Shown here in pieces: positions 38,185 to 53,258 of a DNA stretch of 64,000 nucleotides. A program made the translations under genes and the position numbers. Below the pieces are notes generated by a model that worked only from the letters and a program-made list of their open reading frames with translations, was not told the DNA's origin and did not search any database. Origin of the DNA: Adineta vaga. Its lineage: Eukaryota > Rotifera. Position 1 is the stretch's first letter; each line of letters begins with the position of its first letter. The stretch spans positions 7,316,001 to 7,380,000 of the forward strand of contig CP075494.1 in NCBI GenBank assembly GCA_021613535.1, read 5' to 3'.

Positions 38185-39212
38185 ATTGTAACGAATAAAA
38201 TCACCGGAATATGCGAAAAATATAGGTCACTGTTTGTAGAAATAAAATGGTGTAAAGTATACGTGCGTAAAGTAATTATTACTAATAAAAAGTCAGACTT
38301 GTGTCATTTCTTCTTTTTCTTTCTTCCTACGTGAGAAAAACATGTAAAATAAATATAAACATTCGTCGATGTTGCAATATTATTTTTCTTTAAAGAAGCT
38401 CACTCACTTTTGGATGAGAGTATCAAGAAGGGTGAAAGAGAGAGAAGTGATTTTGTGCATATTTTTATTCGTTCTCTTTTAGAATTATTAAGAAGAAGCA
38501 GAAGATGATTAGAAACGATGCGATGAGAATCGAAAAGAAAGAAAAATATGTTTTACGTTTTTTGTTTGCCAATATGAGATGCTTACCTATTGTAGAGAAC
38601 AAATTCATTCATTCATTCATTCATGATGTGCGTATATATCAACGATGAAGAATATACGTACAAAGAGAACGATCAAAAGTAAGAAAGAAAGAAAGAAAGA
38701 AAGCTTTATACAATGTACATATTGTCTTTAGATGTTCTTATGAGAGTAACTGTAGTCGTACCATATGACATATAGACATTGTCATTTTGTGCCGAAGAAA
38801 AAATGAAATATTCCTGATGGCAAATAATCATGAGTGAGATCACTTATGAATGCCGATCTTTGTTGTTTTCATATGCTTTGAAACGCTTGTAGAGTAAATG
38901 AGCATAATATATAAATATACTTCGAGGTATATAGAAATCATAAAAAGCGATACGCTTATCATTCTAGTCGGAGGCAATACTCTTTTGAAACATGCGAGAA
39001 GAATCAAGTTGTTCTAATCAATTAGGTAATTTATGATGTCTGTTTTTTTCTTATCCTACATATGTAGTGTTGTCATATCTATGATTTGGTTGATGCTGTT
39101 TTTGACAAAATAACGTATGTATATCTGATAGAATAATAATTTAGACTGTGTTTATTGAAAATGAATAAAATTTAGAAAAGTTTCGTGATTAAATATCAAT
39201 CAGTCATTTATT
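38185..39212. other. CHPF upstream region with two tetranucleotide repeats
   Basis: One kilobase between the CHPF start and the ART gene end, both minus strand. Contains the promoter/5' UTR of CHPF, an (ATTC)n tract at about 38603-38624 and a (GAAA)n tract at 38681-38703. No coding exon seen. Confidence 0.5.
38603..38703. repeat. (ATTC)n and (GAAA)n microsatellites
   Basis: Two tetranucleotide repeats, ATTC at 38603-38624 and GAAA at 38681-38703, separated by about 55 bp. Simple sequence only. Confidence 0.8.
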
Positions 39213-40339
39213 TCACCATGGCTCACATTCTTTTAATTGTATCTCGATTTTTGGTGATTTATTTGAGTTTTGTTTAATATCAATTATTTTGAATGCTGAA
39301 TAAGGTAAAATTAATACTTCTTCTTCATCTTGAAACATTGATATCTTTTCAATATCTAATGCTGTTCTTGGATTACGTATTTCATAAATACATATGGTAC
39401 TTAATCGATTAGTAGCTGTGTCACCATTGTTTAGAAATCGTAATGCTACATGCTGTTGTTTTGAAGACGATGAAAATGTTTTAGTCAAAATTCGAGTACC
39501 TTTCTTGTATTGTTTCATATCATCATTAGTAACCATCATACCACGATATGTGACACCAGTATAAGATAATGCTTCGAAGTCAGGGTGTCGAGCTATGATT
39601 CCAGTATAATAAGCTAAATTAAGATTCTTTTAGAAGTTAAATTCTCAAGACGCATCTGCGCTAAATGAATATTCAATGCGGAGTAAAAACCTGTTTCAGC
39701 TGTGTACGCTGTCAATAAATAGGTTGGGTTCTTTTCATTGATTGCCAAATCAAAATATTCTTTTATCGTATTGATATCTTCAATATCTCTTAAATCATCT
39801 TCAAGATAATTTTTTCTTATATAAGCGATAAACTTATAAAAGTGCGGATGTTTGCCATACGATTCAAGTATTTTTAAATACTCATGTGCTTGATAATCAG
39901 CATTGTCTGTTTGAAGAATCCATTCAACCGAATCACTAAAAAACCGTTTGTGATTCATTCGACGTCGTATTAATTGTTTTATCTTATCGGTTTTAGCTTC
40001 ATCCAAAGGAGTCGAATTATATCTATTCACGATTGAACAATTTGCACCTTTTTGTAGTAGCAGATCAACTATTTTCTCGTGTCCTCGATATGCAGCTACG
40101 TGAAGCGAAGTAGAACCATTTGGTTCTATTCGATTGATTTCGTCCAATGACATAGACTTCAAATACTGTTCGACTGAACTGATATCATTTTCTCGACATG
40201 CATCATAAAAGCGGCTCGTGCTTGCTGAATCAGATGTGTCTAAAAACGGCAAGTTTCCTATTATGGCAGACAATATACGATATCCTAAATTCTGAGTTAT
40301 ACGTGTCTGCTCTAAACTTTTGATAGTTCGAGACGTCAT
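39213..40339 (-). CDS. Ankyrin-repeat ADP-ribosyltransferase-like protein with a reading-frame break
   Basis: The N-terminal half has an ankyrin pair (GSTSLHVAAYRGHEKIVDLLLQ, then STPLDEA). The C-terminal half follows mono-ADP-ribosyltransferases of the R-S-ExE class: TAETGFYSALN, then TYRGM (Arg), KTFSSSSKQQHVALRF (Ser), and FQDEEEVLILPYSAF (the E-x-E pair that sets arginine specificity). All three catalytic elements are present. The frame changes between residue 241 (stop TAG at about 39614-39616) and AYYTGIIARHP at about 39608. Either one base is lost, or a 38-nt intron (donor GTCTTG, acceptor TTAATTTAG) joins the parts in phase. The start at 40339 follows a plausible 5' UTR acceptor. I associate such ART fusions with bdelloids. 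Intact or pseudogene is unresolved. Confidence 0.7.
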
Positions 40340-40829
40340 TCAACACACGAGTTTAAGTCTTAGATCCTGTAAAGAAAGTTCAATGAGACATTTCACTGGG
40401 GCTCTCTCTCAAAAACGACTAATTTAACTCGTTTACAAATCTTTTGTATATTCTTCAGAGGTGTTTTGCTTGAAACAGGATAAAAACAGTTTAGTTCTAT
40501 AGTAAAATTTGAGATGTTAACGAAAGTTAATCCACATAAGTTTGTATTCCAAATTTTTAACTAATGTGCAAACTGATATACGACGTGGACTTTAAAGAAG
40601 AACAGTTAGAAAATCTAGTTATCGATAACAATAATATACTTGAATACAAAATACTGACTCACTACGATACGATAAACAATAAAAGTAGCTCATATTCAAG
40701 TTATTATTCTAAAAGTTTACCTTAGAATCTATAAATTTCTGAATTCTTTCGCTCATAAACATATGTGTCAGATGATTGTGTAATTAAGTATAGACAATTT
40801 TTACTACATGAACTGTTATTTTGAACTTA
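40340..40829. other. Spacer between ART gene and CK1 pseudogene
   Basis: About 490 bp, AT-rich. A TTTACAG-type acceptor on the minus strand about 35 nt upstream of the ART start suggests a 5' UTR exon or leader splice. No further feature. Confidence 0.4.
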
Positions 40830-42129
40830 TCAAAACATACCATCGATCGATGCAGTTGAAATTAAACTGAACGTATTTGTTACTGTTGTTGGTGCATCGG
40901 ATAACTTCTGCTTTAGCAAAGTCCAATCAAAGGTATAATCATATTGATAATTTAATGTTTGAAACAAAATGCGAAATAACTGACGTAAATACATATAATC
41001 AGGTGCTTCTTCAAAACGAAGACCTCGACAATAGTTTAGATACATACCAAATTCGGCTGGAAATCCCTAGAAACAAAAATAATACATTTTTTTGATAAAG
41101 TAGAGGTGTTTTTTTCTGCTTTGCAAAGAATTTCTACAGGTGTTGACATTTTTTTCTCCAATATTTTCTCATCTTTTTGTTTTTCGGTTTGCGCTTTAAG
41201 ACCGTCCCAAGGCGAAGAGTCACGATTAAAATACATCAAATCATAACCCAATGATTTCATATCATCTCGACGACTATAATATGAAACGAAAATATTAATT
41301 TTAAATCTATTTTTCTCAAATGACGTACCTATGTTCGATACCAAGATAAGCATTAATAGATGCATAGCGAGCTGTACCAGTTACGTTCCTATCTTCTCAA
41401 TAGGGAATGTGTTGTCGTGTTCGATTGTTGCGATATTTTTTTGCTAGACCAAAATCAATCAAAAATACCTAGAAGAAATCATTCATAGTTCGTTTATAGT
41501 AAAAGAAATCTGAATTTATTGAAAACTAATCTTATTACAATGTCGTCCAATACCCATTAGAAAATGATCAGGTTTAATACTAAATAATGAAATGAATTGA
41601 TAGAAAATGTTTTCAATTGAAGGAAAACTAACTCTCGATGGATGAAATTTTTGTTATGCACAAATTCAATTCGACCAATCATCTAAACAAACGAATGTTT
41701 TTAAGAAAATAATAAAATAATAAATTGTTGACTTTTTAGACATACTTGATCAGCAAGCATCAGTACAGTCTTCATAGTAAATCGTCGGGAACAAAAGTTA
41801 AAGAGATCCTCAAGTGATGGTCCAAGTAAATCCATAACAAGAATATTATAATCGTTTTCTTGGGCATAATATTGAATATGAGGAACACCAATTCCACCTT
41901 TCAAAATTTTGTATAATTTTGATTCAAATGATAATCGAGGATGACGTGCTTTGACTGATTCTAATTTAATTGCTACTTCTTCACCATTTGTAATATTTAT
42001 ACCAAGATAAATGTACCCAAATGAACCTGTTCCAATCTTTCGAATTAAACGATATTTACCATCAATTAAAAAATCATGTTTAGTCGAAAGATGTAACGAC
42101 GAGCCGGTGTCTGGTCGATCAATTTCCAT
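40830..42129 (-). pseudogene. CSNK1A1: Casein kinase 1 alpha paralog with inactivating lesions
   Basis: A nearly complete CK1 alpha kinase is readable over six exons: 42129-41746 ([12 protein letters not shown]-loop, AIKLE Lys, [20 protein letters not shown]), 41682-41633, 41579-41531, 41468 to about 41350, about 41270-41110, and one ending at 40830 with [18 protein letters not shown]. Lesions: (1) the catalytic-loop sequence reads HRDIKPDHFL, so the metal-binding Asn is His; (2) the donor after CNK is ATTAGT instead of GTTAGT (41529-41530); (3) TGA at 41397-41399 replaces the Arg of HIPYRED by a one-base change; (4) the donor after ILCK reads GCAGAA. The DFG is kept. No frameshift was noticed, so inactivation looks recent. 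If the stop is a sequencing error, it would still be an Asn-less kinase. Confidence 0.8.
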
Positions 42130-43761
42130 AGTCGGAAGTATTGTAGTTTTGAACCTCGTACAATAGTGATAAAATGTCACACACAAGGTTTCTAAATATC
42201 GTTAAAGTATTTCTCTTCTCTTAAACAAACGAATTTAAAATAATCTGGATCCAAAAAAGCCACAAATTGAAGAATGTTGGGGTCAATATTACATATCGAA
42301 AGCATCTAGCTTTAAATTCCTCAAAGTGGTATTTCGCGCTCATAACTCTCTTTAAATGTAAACTAACATTTAGAAATCCAATTGCATTATCAGAATTTCT
42401 TGATTTAAAATTTCAACACCACACAGACAATAATGTATATAAGTTCATTATTCTCGAAGAATTTCAAACAAACGTATTTTATTCTAATTGCGCTTTTCGT
42501 CATACAAATAAAAAAGATGCATACCTGTTAACTTTTTGGTTTCTACTTTGCAAAATGCTCTACGAGTTCTTTACAAGCAACCCTTTTCTTGCTCAGTTGT
42601 GAAAAACAATATTTTTTATACTTCAGTCTTTTTTTCTACCTTTCTCTCATTATTTCAAAACAGTCTCCAAAGAAAGCAATATGCATAGCCTGAATGACTC
42701 TCTCAAAATGTCCAAGGAAGTAGGTAAAGGTGGAAAAATTCAGTCAAATTCGTTTGTTTGCTTTTTTGGGTGTAAAGTAAGGACACGAGTGAACTTCATA
42801 CGACTGCGCAATTCGAATTAGGAATCTGGCAAGAATATGCGTAGAATTATCGTAATGACTTGTGATAAAACTCAATGTCATTTTGCTCGAGTGGTACTCA
42901 ACTGAAACAGACCGAAAATTTTTTTAAATCGAACTGCATCGTACCAAACTAGGCCAAAGATTACGCGAGAACCAAGAAATATATTTATATTAGAAAAGAA
43001 AGCAAGGACTGCTGAGAAGATCATATTAGAAGTAGTTGTTTTATCTCAAGCAGAGGATGTGAGTGTGGTCAACTACCAGCATCGACATCCATACCCACAA
43101 GATTTGTCGAACTCAATCTATTGCATAAACGGATCCCAGTTTATGATAACTAGTTATTATGTCTATGTTCGGAAAAACAAATATAAGTGTAGATATCCTA
43201 TCTCTAAACTTCAATATTATGTCCAGTACTATCTTGATGGTATGGACGTGGGTACCGACTCACATCCTCCCATATCATCGTCACTTTTTGAAGAATTGAA
43301 AAGATGATTTGTCTCTGTCGTCTAAGTATAATTGTGTGAAAAAAACTATGAACACATGTACTTTCTTGAATCATATTGTGCTTAATCTTGCCTGTATATT
43401 TATGAAATACTATTCTGATTCAGTTGCCATATTTCATTCCGATGGAAGAAAGCAAAAAATATCAAGTTGTATTTTTTTTTCCTGCTTTTAATTAAGAACC
43501 AGACTGATGAATATTTATGCTATTGTCATTGCACAAAAAATGTTAAAGGGATAGAAAAGAAAAAAGAAAAACTGAATGAATAAAAAGAAGAAAAAAAAGG
43601 TAATGATGGCACATCATTAAAATTAGGGGAAAGGAAATATGGTGTACGTGCAATTTTTCCAAAAGGTTTTCTTTTATGTTTGTTCGAAAAGAAGAGAAAG
43701 AGAAAAAAGAAAAAGAAGACAAAAGTGAAATGTTCTAATTGATGATCTTCTTTTGATCGAT
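42130..43761. other. Spacer between CK1 pseudogene and actin
   Basis: Several short open frames occur on both strands (42267-42602, 43059-43307, 43526-43771), but none has a recognisable motif, and the last is low-complexity Phe/Ser. The stretch next to 43762 is the actin 3' UTR. No RNA gene or element recognised. Confidence 0.4.
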
Positions 43762-46247
<2,486 letters not shown>

Positions 46248-48874
46248 TTATTTGATTTGGTTGAGAGCAGTTGCACTACGATTGAGTCGTAAATGTGAAT
46301 GGACGAGATCGTTTGTTGCTAACGCACTCATCAAAGAGAGTTCACCAGCTAATACTGTTGAACAAATAAGACGAGCAAGTTGACTTGAATTTTCTCCAGG
46401 CATTTGCAAGTTTGAACCATCTATGCCAAGCATTTGTAAACAAGCTTTTTGTGGAGATAATTTTGTTCCACCACCGATGGTTCCTACTTCAACTGAATAC
46501 ATTGTACATGATATGTATAAATCACGTTTTTCTGGACCAGTCGTTTCAAGCCATGTTAAACCTAAACACAGTCAAATAGTTTATTGAATATTATATAAAA
46601 TCTATAGTGATTACATACAATTACTACTAGATACAACTTGAGCAGGATCTTGACCACAAGCAATAAACATAGCCTAAAACATACGCATCATGAAGATTAT
46701 TCTTTTCGAAAAACAAAAGGAAGGTTTTCTTAACTTACAGCAACAATATTTGATGCATGTGCATTAAATCCACCAATCGAACCAGCCATAATAGATCCAA
46801 GTAAATTTTTTGATTGATTTAATTCAACTAATCGATCGGCAGTCGTTTTTAGAACTTGTTCAAGTATGTCATGTGAGATAATTGCTTCAGCTACAACTGA
46901 TTTTCCTCGTCCATCAATCCAATTCAAAGCCGATGGTTTTTTATCTACAATTATTACAAATTAATTTTCAAAATGCATCAACTTCATCATCTTTCACTTA
47001 CCAATACAATAATTACCACTAATACTGATGACATCAGCTGTTTCAGGCCATTTTGCTCTAATTAATGTTAATACCGCTTCAACACCTTTTGATAACATAT
47101 TCATACCCATAGCATCACCAGTTGTAGCAACAAATCGAACGAACAGATAATGTGCTGCAATATTTCGTTTAATATTAGTTAAACGTGCATATGAACTTGT
47201 ACGATCAAAACATTGTTTTATTTCATCAAAATTTGTTTCAAACCATTCATAAGCTTCATATGCTTGCCGAATTGTATTAAATTTAAGTACTGGACCACGT
47301 GTCATTCCATCATTGAAAACTATAGTTTCAACACCGCCTTGAGACATAGTAATTGCTTTACAACCACGATTTGTACTAGCAACAAGTGCTCCTGTTAAAA
47401 ATGAAAGTAATGCTTTTTGTTTTTCAGAAGAAATTGAAAATAATCTTACCTTCCGTAGTTGCTAATGGTATATAATAATTGTGACCATCGACACGTATTG
47501 GACCAGCATATCCTACAGGTAATTGAACATATCCAATAACATTTTCACAGCATTGATTAATTACTAATGAATAATCGTAATGTTCATAAGGTAATGAATT
47601 CAATGCTGAAAGTGTATTCTTCGTCGATATTAAATATTCATTTAACATAAGTCGACGAATATGAACTGCTCGTAAGAATGGAAGATATTTTTCTAGATTA
47701 TGTGCTAATAATTTTCTTGATTTTACTAATTCTAAAATTTCTTCATCAGTTAATACTGAATAATCAATTGTTTTTGCAGGTATTGCTTTCGATTCATTTG
47801 TCGTTTCAAGGGCTTTCGTTACACTAGGCGATGATGCTGAATGAACAAGATGTACACCGGATATATGTCGTTGATAAACAGTAGTATGAGTGAGAGTATC
47901 TGAATGAGATAAAAAAATAGAAAAAAAGAAAAAAATCAATGTTATGTTTTACCATCAGTTTTTGAACATGTTGTTTTTCTTGGAATTATTTCTTGTTGTT
48001 CTTTTTTACTTTCAATTGCAACTGTTTCACTCTTTTCTTCACCGGGTAATTTACCAATAAATATATCGAATATTCTTGTATATTTAGACATTTCTCGTCC
48101 AGGTGGTGCAACAATAAGACATGATAAACAAATTGTTGTTGTTAATCCAAATGCTAATGCTTCACATAAAGTCAATGCTGAAATTTTCAAACCAAATAAA
48201 GCTAAACCCATAATTTTAATAATCTTCAAACGATGTAAAACAGAATTGAATTCATCAACATTGGTTGTTAAGATTGTCGATGGTGTTTTATTATCAGATA
48301 CGGTTGTTTTATCAATAAATAATGAATGAAGAAAACATAGCATACATGGAAAGACAGCAATTTGTGAACACCAACTAGCAATAACACAAATACTTGCCAT
48401 ATTACTTAATGCTGTTACTGTTGCAACATCCGTTAAACGTCCTAAACGTACGAGTAAAAGTGCAAAAAGATGATCAACACAAACATGACGAAGCCATCGG
48501 CGTAGAACAAAATTGGTTGCTTGTTGCGATTGTTCATTATCATTGGAATTTGATGGTAGAAGGATTGTCGCTAATGCAGCACATTGCGTTGCATTCCAAA
48601 GAAATGATGATATTGATAATAATAATGTTAAATGAATGACAGTGGGTGAAAAATAATTTGTAATATTTAAATTAGCAAAATGAAGTAAAGAATTGGGTTG
48701 AAAAATATGGAAAAATGTTTCACAACTAAGACAAGTACATAGAAATGAAAGAAATAATATTAAACGATGAGTATGTGGACGTATTGAATATGTTTGAAAT
48801 ATTAAATAAGTGACTGACGTTAATGCAATCGTATAAAATGTTGAATCATAAAATCTTACGGTTGTCGTTGTCAT
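46248..48874 (-). CDS. HMGCR: HMG-CoA reductase, class I
   Basis: ER membrane enzyme reducing HMG-CoA to mevalonate, the committed step of isoprenoid synthesis. The first exon (48874-47942) encodes several hydrophobic segments, a shorter membrane domain than in vertebrates. The next exon begins the catalytic part: [15 protein letters not shown], then [16 protein letters not shown] and the catalytic Glu in TTEG. Later landmarks: [29 protein letters not shown] (NADPH binding), DKKP (catalytic Lys), [16 protein letters not shown] (catalytic Asp), [11 protein letters not shown], and the C-terminal SHLRLNRS with the general-acid His. The Ser of NRS corresponds to the AMPK-phosphorylated Ser of mammals, so that control could be kept. 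Exons are separated by short GT-AG introns. Apparently intact. Confidence 0.95.
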
Positions 48875-50878
48875 TTGGTCCTGATCTTGAAGAAAAATGA
48901 ATAAACATTTTATAGAGAAATTATTAGTTTTTTTTTATATGTATCGATTTATTCCAGGTCGAATGCAACATCAGCTGAGAGAAATATAATGCACTGCTAA
49001 AAGATGGCAGCAAAACATGCACTTACATGCTGTACAGTGACCTTAACCTAGTAAAACGGAATGGATTGGCCAGGTAATGAACACAAATGCATTGCCTAAC
49101 CTTCAATGTCTTACAGAAATATTTAGAAAAACTGATCAGAATGTTTCGCTTTGAAGTTTTTACTGTCGTCTTATCTATAAATTCCCTTCTCTGAAAATAT
49201 TATTTGACGAAATGAGAAATAAATTACGCTTTTGATATTGATAAGAAATTGAATGAATACGCCCGATTGTTCTGACGTCAGCATGATTCAATTTCGTGAC
49301 TTTAAACTGCAAGAAGCGTTTCTAAGATATTTCTGAGTGTTTATTTTCTGACGACATGCAATAGGAATAACTAAAAACAAGTTTCATGATTCATATCGAA
49401 CGGTTATTCCACCAATCATAAATGTATGAGAATAGCTCAGCTCATTCTACATGTATGATTTAGTATCTATGGCGCTACTATCAATGTATCGATAGACGAT
49501 CGAACGATACTGCAGTGAAAATAATTTAATACATGATCAATTTCATATTCATTTGCTAAAGAAAAGATTCAAATGAATATTTAGTCAGAATCTTACCCAT
49601 GAGAAGAAACATGGAACGGAAAACATGAGAGAAATTGTATTTTTGTTTGATAACGGAATAATCCAAATTCGGTTGATCATTGTACATCTTTATTTTCGCT
49701 GATTGATCAATTACCCAATTAATTGATACCTAATATGGTTCGAAAAATGCAAATATGAGTTTGATACTACAACCGACTATTCACTTCTTAACTAATTTAT
49801 TGTTTGATAATCTCTAAGTATATTTATAAATTTCATTTTCCCTCATTGTGAGTCATGTATGTTTTGTAGTTTTTCTTCCTTTTCCGACTTACTTCATACA
49901 ACTCTCTATTTCTAACACTGATGTGACTGAAATATTTGAGCAGATCGTTTAATCAATCAGTATATGCTTATTTCTCAATGCGATTAAACTAATATTAATA
50001 ACTTACCTATTTGATACTGTTATCACTATTTTTACACAGGTGAAATATTGAAAGAACGAAAGAAATGAAAAAGATATTTAAAAGACAAAAACCTTTAAAA
50101 GAATATTAACTTATATATAGACATGGATGTTGATTCGTGTACTCGAGAGAGAATCACGCCATGCATACAACAATGGTATATTTCGGAAGATGATCGTACC
50201 ATATATCAGATAAAATAACATGTTATCAACACGACAAATGAGTGACTTAGTCAACACATGAGACTGTCATAACATAGATGCCTACATGTCTTAACTATAC
50301 AGAATAGAGAAAACCTAATGGTTGTGGTTTTCTATATATTCTAAAAAAACTGGTATATAGTCTTACGTCTATTGAAAAACAAAATGCGCATAACTAAAAA
50401 ATATGTATTTGTATTATAATGATAAAAACGCAAAAGTAGAGAGCATAAATATAAGTAGAGGGTGATTGCAAAAATACGAAGTATGCTTTCTTGAATGTGG
50501 GCGCTGTGTTTTTTCCGCTCTAATGATTCTATATTCATATTTGTTTTGAGTACCCTGAAGGGCAATGTGATCGTTGTGAGAAAATCGATTGGTAGGAATA
50601 ATTTCCTTTCTCTAATAAAATCAAATATAGGAAAGTAACACATTAAATCAGATATTTGATTGGTTTTTATAAGATGAATTTGAATAGCAGATATCCTAAA
50701 TATTATATCTAACAGATACAATCAATTACAATTGAATGCATTAATAGAGGTAATGAAGTAACTATAATATCAAATTTGAGTTGTTCTTTTTTTCTTCTAA
50801 TCATCAAAATTATTTATGCTGGTTTATAAACATATTTTTATTAAGTAGAAAAAAGAGTTCATTTGATCGATTGATCCT
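48875..50878. other. Intergenic spacer, HMGCR upstream
   Basis: Two kilobases, AT-rich, including the HMGCR promoter near 48875-49100, which has a higher-GC stretch at about 48960-49090. An open frame at 50341-50721 (minus) is Ile/Leu/Phe-rich and lacks motifs. No gene supported. Confidence 0.4.
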
Positions 50879-52022
50879 TTATTGTTGAGTAATTGTTTTA
50901 AAGAAATAAATTGTACTCTCATCTCGATCACCAACAATCAATGTTTGATCACGTTTTATTGCTAAAGCACTCGGACCAGTCAATTGCTTATTTTTTCCAT
51001 AATTAATTCTCTCATGTTCATCTGATTCAAATCGATTTTCAACCCACGATGATTCTGAATCAGAATAACATGCAGTTAACCAATTTCCTTCATCGTCCAA
51101 TAAAATTCCATGTGGAACATATAATTTTGCTTCGATATTTGGATATTTTCTACGTGGTTCATGATCATAAATTTTCTTTATATAACCCATTTTATCAAAA
51201 ACATAAACAGCTCCACGATATGTTGGAGCATCATCACATGTCACTACACATTGATTGTTTCTATTAATAGCAAGAAAATTTGGTTTAACTTTATATTGTG
51301 GTTGTTCCCATCGTGTTAAATACCAACGACGATTAACATAACGAAAATCAGGTGAAAATACACATATTCGATGATTCCATGTATCACACATATAAATTTC
51401 TCTATGATAGAAATTCAATGAGACAACTTATGATTTCAATTTTCATTTACCCATTTTCTGAATCAACAACAATTCCACCAGGTAGATTAAATCGATTATT
51501 TGCATGACCACTTTCTTCAATTCCTAACTGTTGTATGAATTGTTTCTTCTCTAAATCATACAAAGAAAGTGAATGTGCTTTGGTTATATAGATCTGTTGA
51601 GGATGATTCGGTCGTGTCGTAACACATTCTGGCGAAACAAGATCACCACGGAATACTTCTAATAAATGTCCATCTGTATTCGAATCAAACATTAATAAAC
51701 GATTATTATAATGATCACAAACAATTATTTCTTCAGCATCAGTATTTAAAACACAAATACCATAAGTAAGTGCCATGGATGATGTTGATTGATTATTTAA
51801 TTGAAATTTTTTAATAATCATATGTGGTTTTGTTTCATAATCTGTTATTGATGGTAGATAAGGTAGTAGACTAGGTGGATAACGTTTTGAACTAGTCTCA
51901 TCATCAACATCATCATATTCATTTTCTTTTACTGATGGTATAGTTGGTGTCCATCCAGCAGGTAAATTAGGTAAAGAATCAGGAACTAACGAAGGTCGAC
52001 GTTTGGTCAAATCACTTTCCAT
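50879..52022 (-). CDS. NHL-repeat beta-propeller protein
   Basis: Two exons, 52022-51451 and 51401-50879, split by a short intron whose join gives SENGEIYMCDTWNHRICVF, a textbook NHL blade. Earlier blades: EEIIVCDHYNNRLLMF and RFNLPGGIVVDSEN; later blades: CVVTCDDAPTYRGAVYVFD, VPHGILLDDEGNWLTACY, GPSALAIKRDQTLIVGDRDESTIYFF. The N-terminal 70 residues are Pro/Ser-rich and probably disordered (PSLVPDSLPNLPAGWTPT). No RING, B-box, signal peptide or membrane segment is seen, so this is a stand-alone cytosolic propeller. NHL propellers bind RNA or proteins, but the specific role cannot be inferred. Confidence 0.82.
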
Positions 52023-53258
52023 TCGAATGTGTTTCTTTTCTTCTCAGCAGATATTAGAATAGACGGATGATTATTGCATCGTTTATACTTCTTTCTCTTT
52101 CTTTTGCTATAAACATCAGACATATTCATAAATAGTAACTAAAAAAGAATATATAACGTTAATATTAGATTCGAAGCAACGATATTTTTTGGTAGACAAT
52201 ATATCACTAGTATCATTATTTTAACAAGCGAAAATTAATATAATTTTTGTTTTCTATAATATCTCTTTCTATCGACTTATCTTTACTTTTGAAAGATAAT
52301 AATACTACTTTGTATTTAGAAAACTTGTCATCGCTAAAGATACTCCTCGTATCAAAATATACAACTTCGTTTTCTTTTCTAGTGTATTTAGCATCGAATG
52401 ATGGTAGTTAATCAACATTTCTTTAGATAATAGTTAGTATAATATATAAGATGATTATAGAAATGACGAAAATAACTTACTGTAGATTTTGTCGAAATGC
52501 AAGTTTTTCTATTCTTGTTATTGCTGATTCGACACGACAATGTTATGTGATATATCTATTTGATGTGTAAGATATACAAGTATTTTACTCTAGAGGAATA
52601 TAAAACTCTATATTGATCGTTTAGATTAGAACGAAGCATATTGACCAATCGATTCTTATCCGAGTTGAATGGCAAAAGAGAGAGAGAGAGAGATAGTTGT
52701 GTTTGCATTTAAATTCGAAATGAAAAAGAAATCGATGTAGATGATACGTTTCAGATATTTTAAATAGTCGAAGAAGAGATGTCAACAGATGATAAATAAT
52801 CGAATAATTATCAGTTTGTCTTCATATAAATAGTATATAGAGAAAAGTGTGCAATTGATTCTTGTTGAAAAGATAGTTTACAGTTTAACGACATAAAAAT
52901 AGCTTCGTTTTTTTTTCTTTACAGATAATTCGGACTTGATTTCTTTCATTACGAACTTGAAGACTCATGAAAACAATGTGCACGACTACAAACTGAAACG
53001 TGATATATCTGATAAATTATTCATTTGAAATCATCTTTTGATACTTTTTCAGAAATTCACATAAATACGAATGGTGTCTATTATTATCAACAGTCAGACA
53101 TTTTTGTCATTTAAACTAATACATATTTATTCGAAGCAATCATTTATGAAAAGGTAGAAGAGTTTAGATTTCAAACAAGTTTTCTATTTATGCTTCGATA
53201 AAATTTGTTGAAGAATAAAAAAATTAAATATATAAAAGTATTAAATCTTTGGACTTCG
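52023..53258. other. Intergenic spacer, NHL upstream / SLC17 3' flank
   Basis: AT-rich 1.2 kb. An (AG)n tract lies near 52678-52692. No coding exon seen. Confidence 0.4.

Noticed and set aside
38681-38703. Regular (GAAA)n spacing considered as a CRISPR-like or telomeric array
   Set aside because: It is a perfect tetranucleotide microsatellite with no spacers, and not the telomere type known for rotifers.
42267-43491. Open frames of 60-111 codons between CK1 and actin
   Set aside because: No domain, no splice context and no codon bias like the neighbours; left as non-coding.
50341-50721. 126-codon minus-strand open frame
   Set aside because: Hydrophobic AT-driven composition, no motif and no conserved features.
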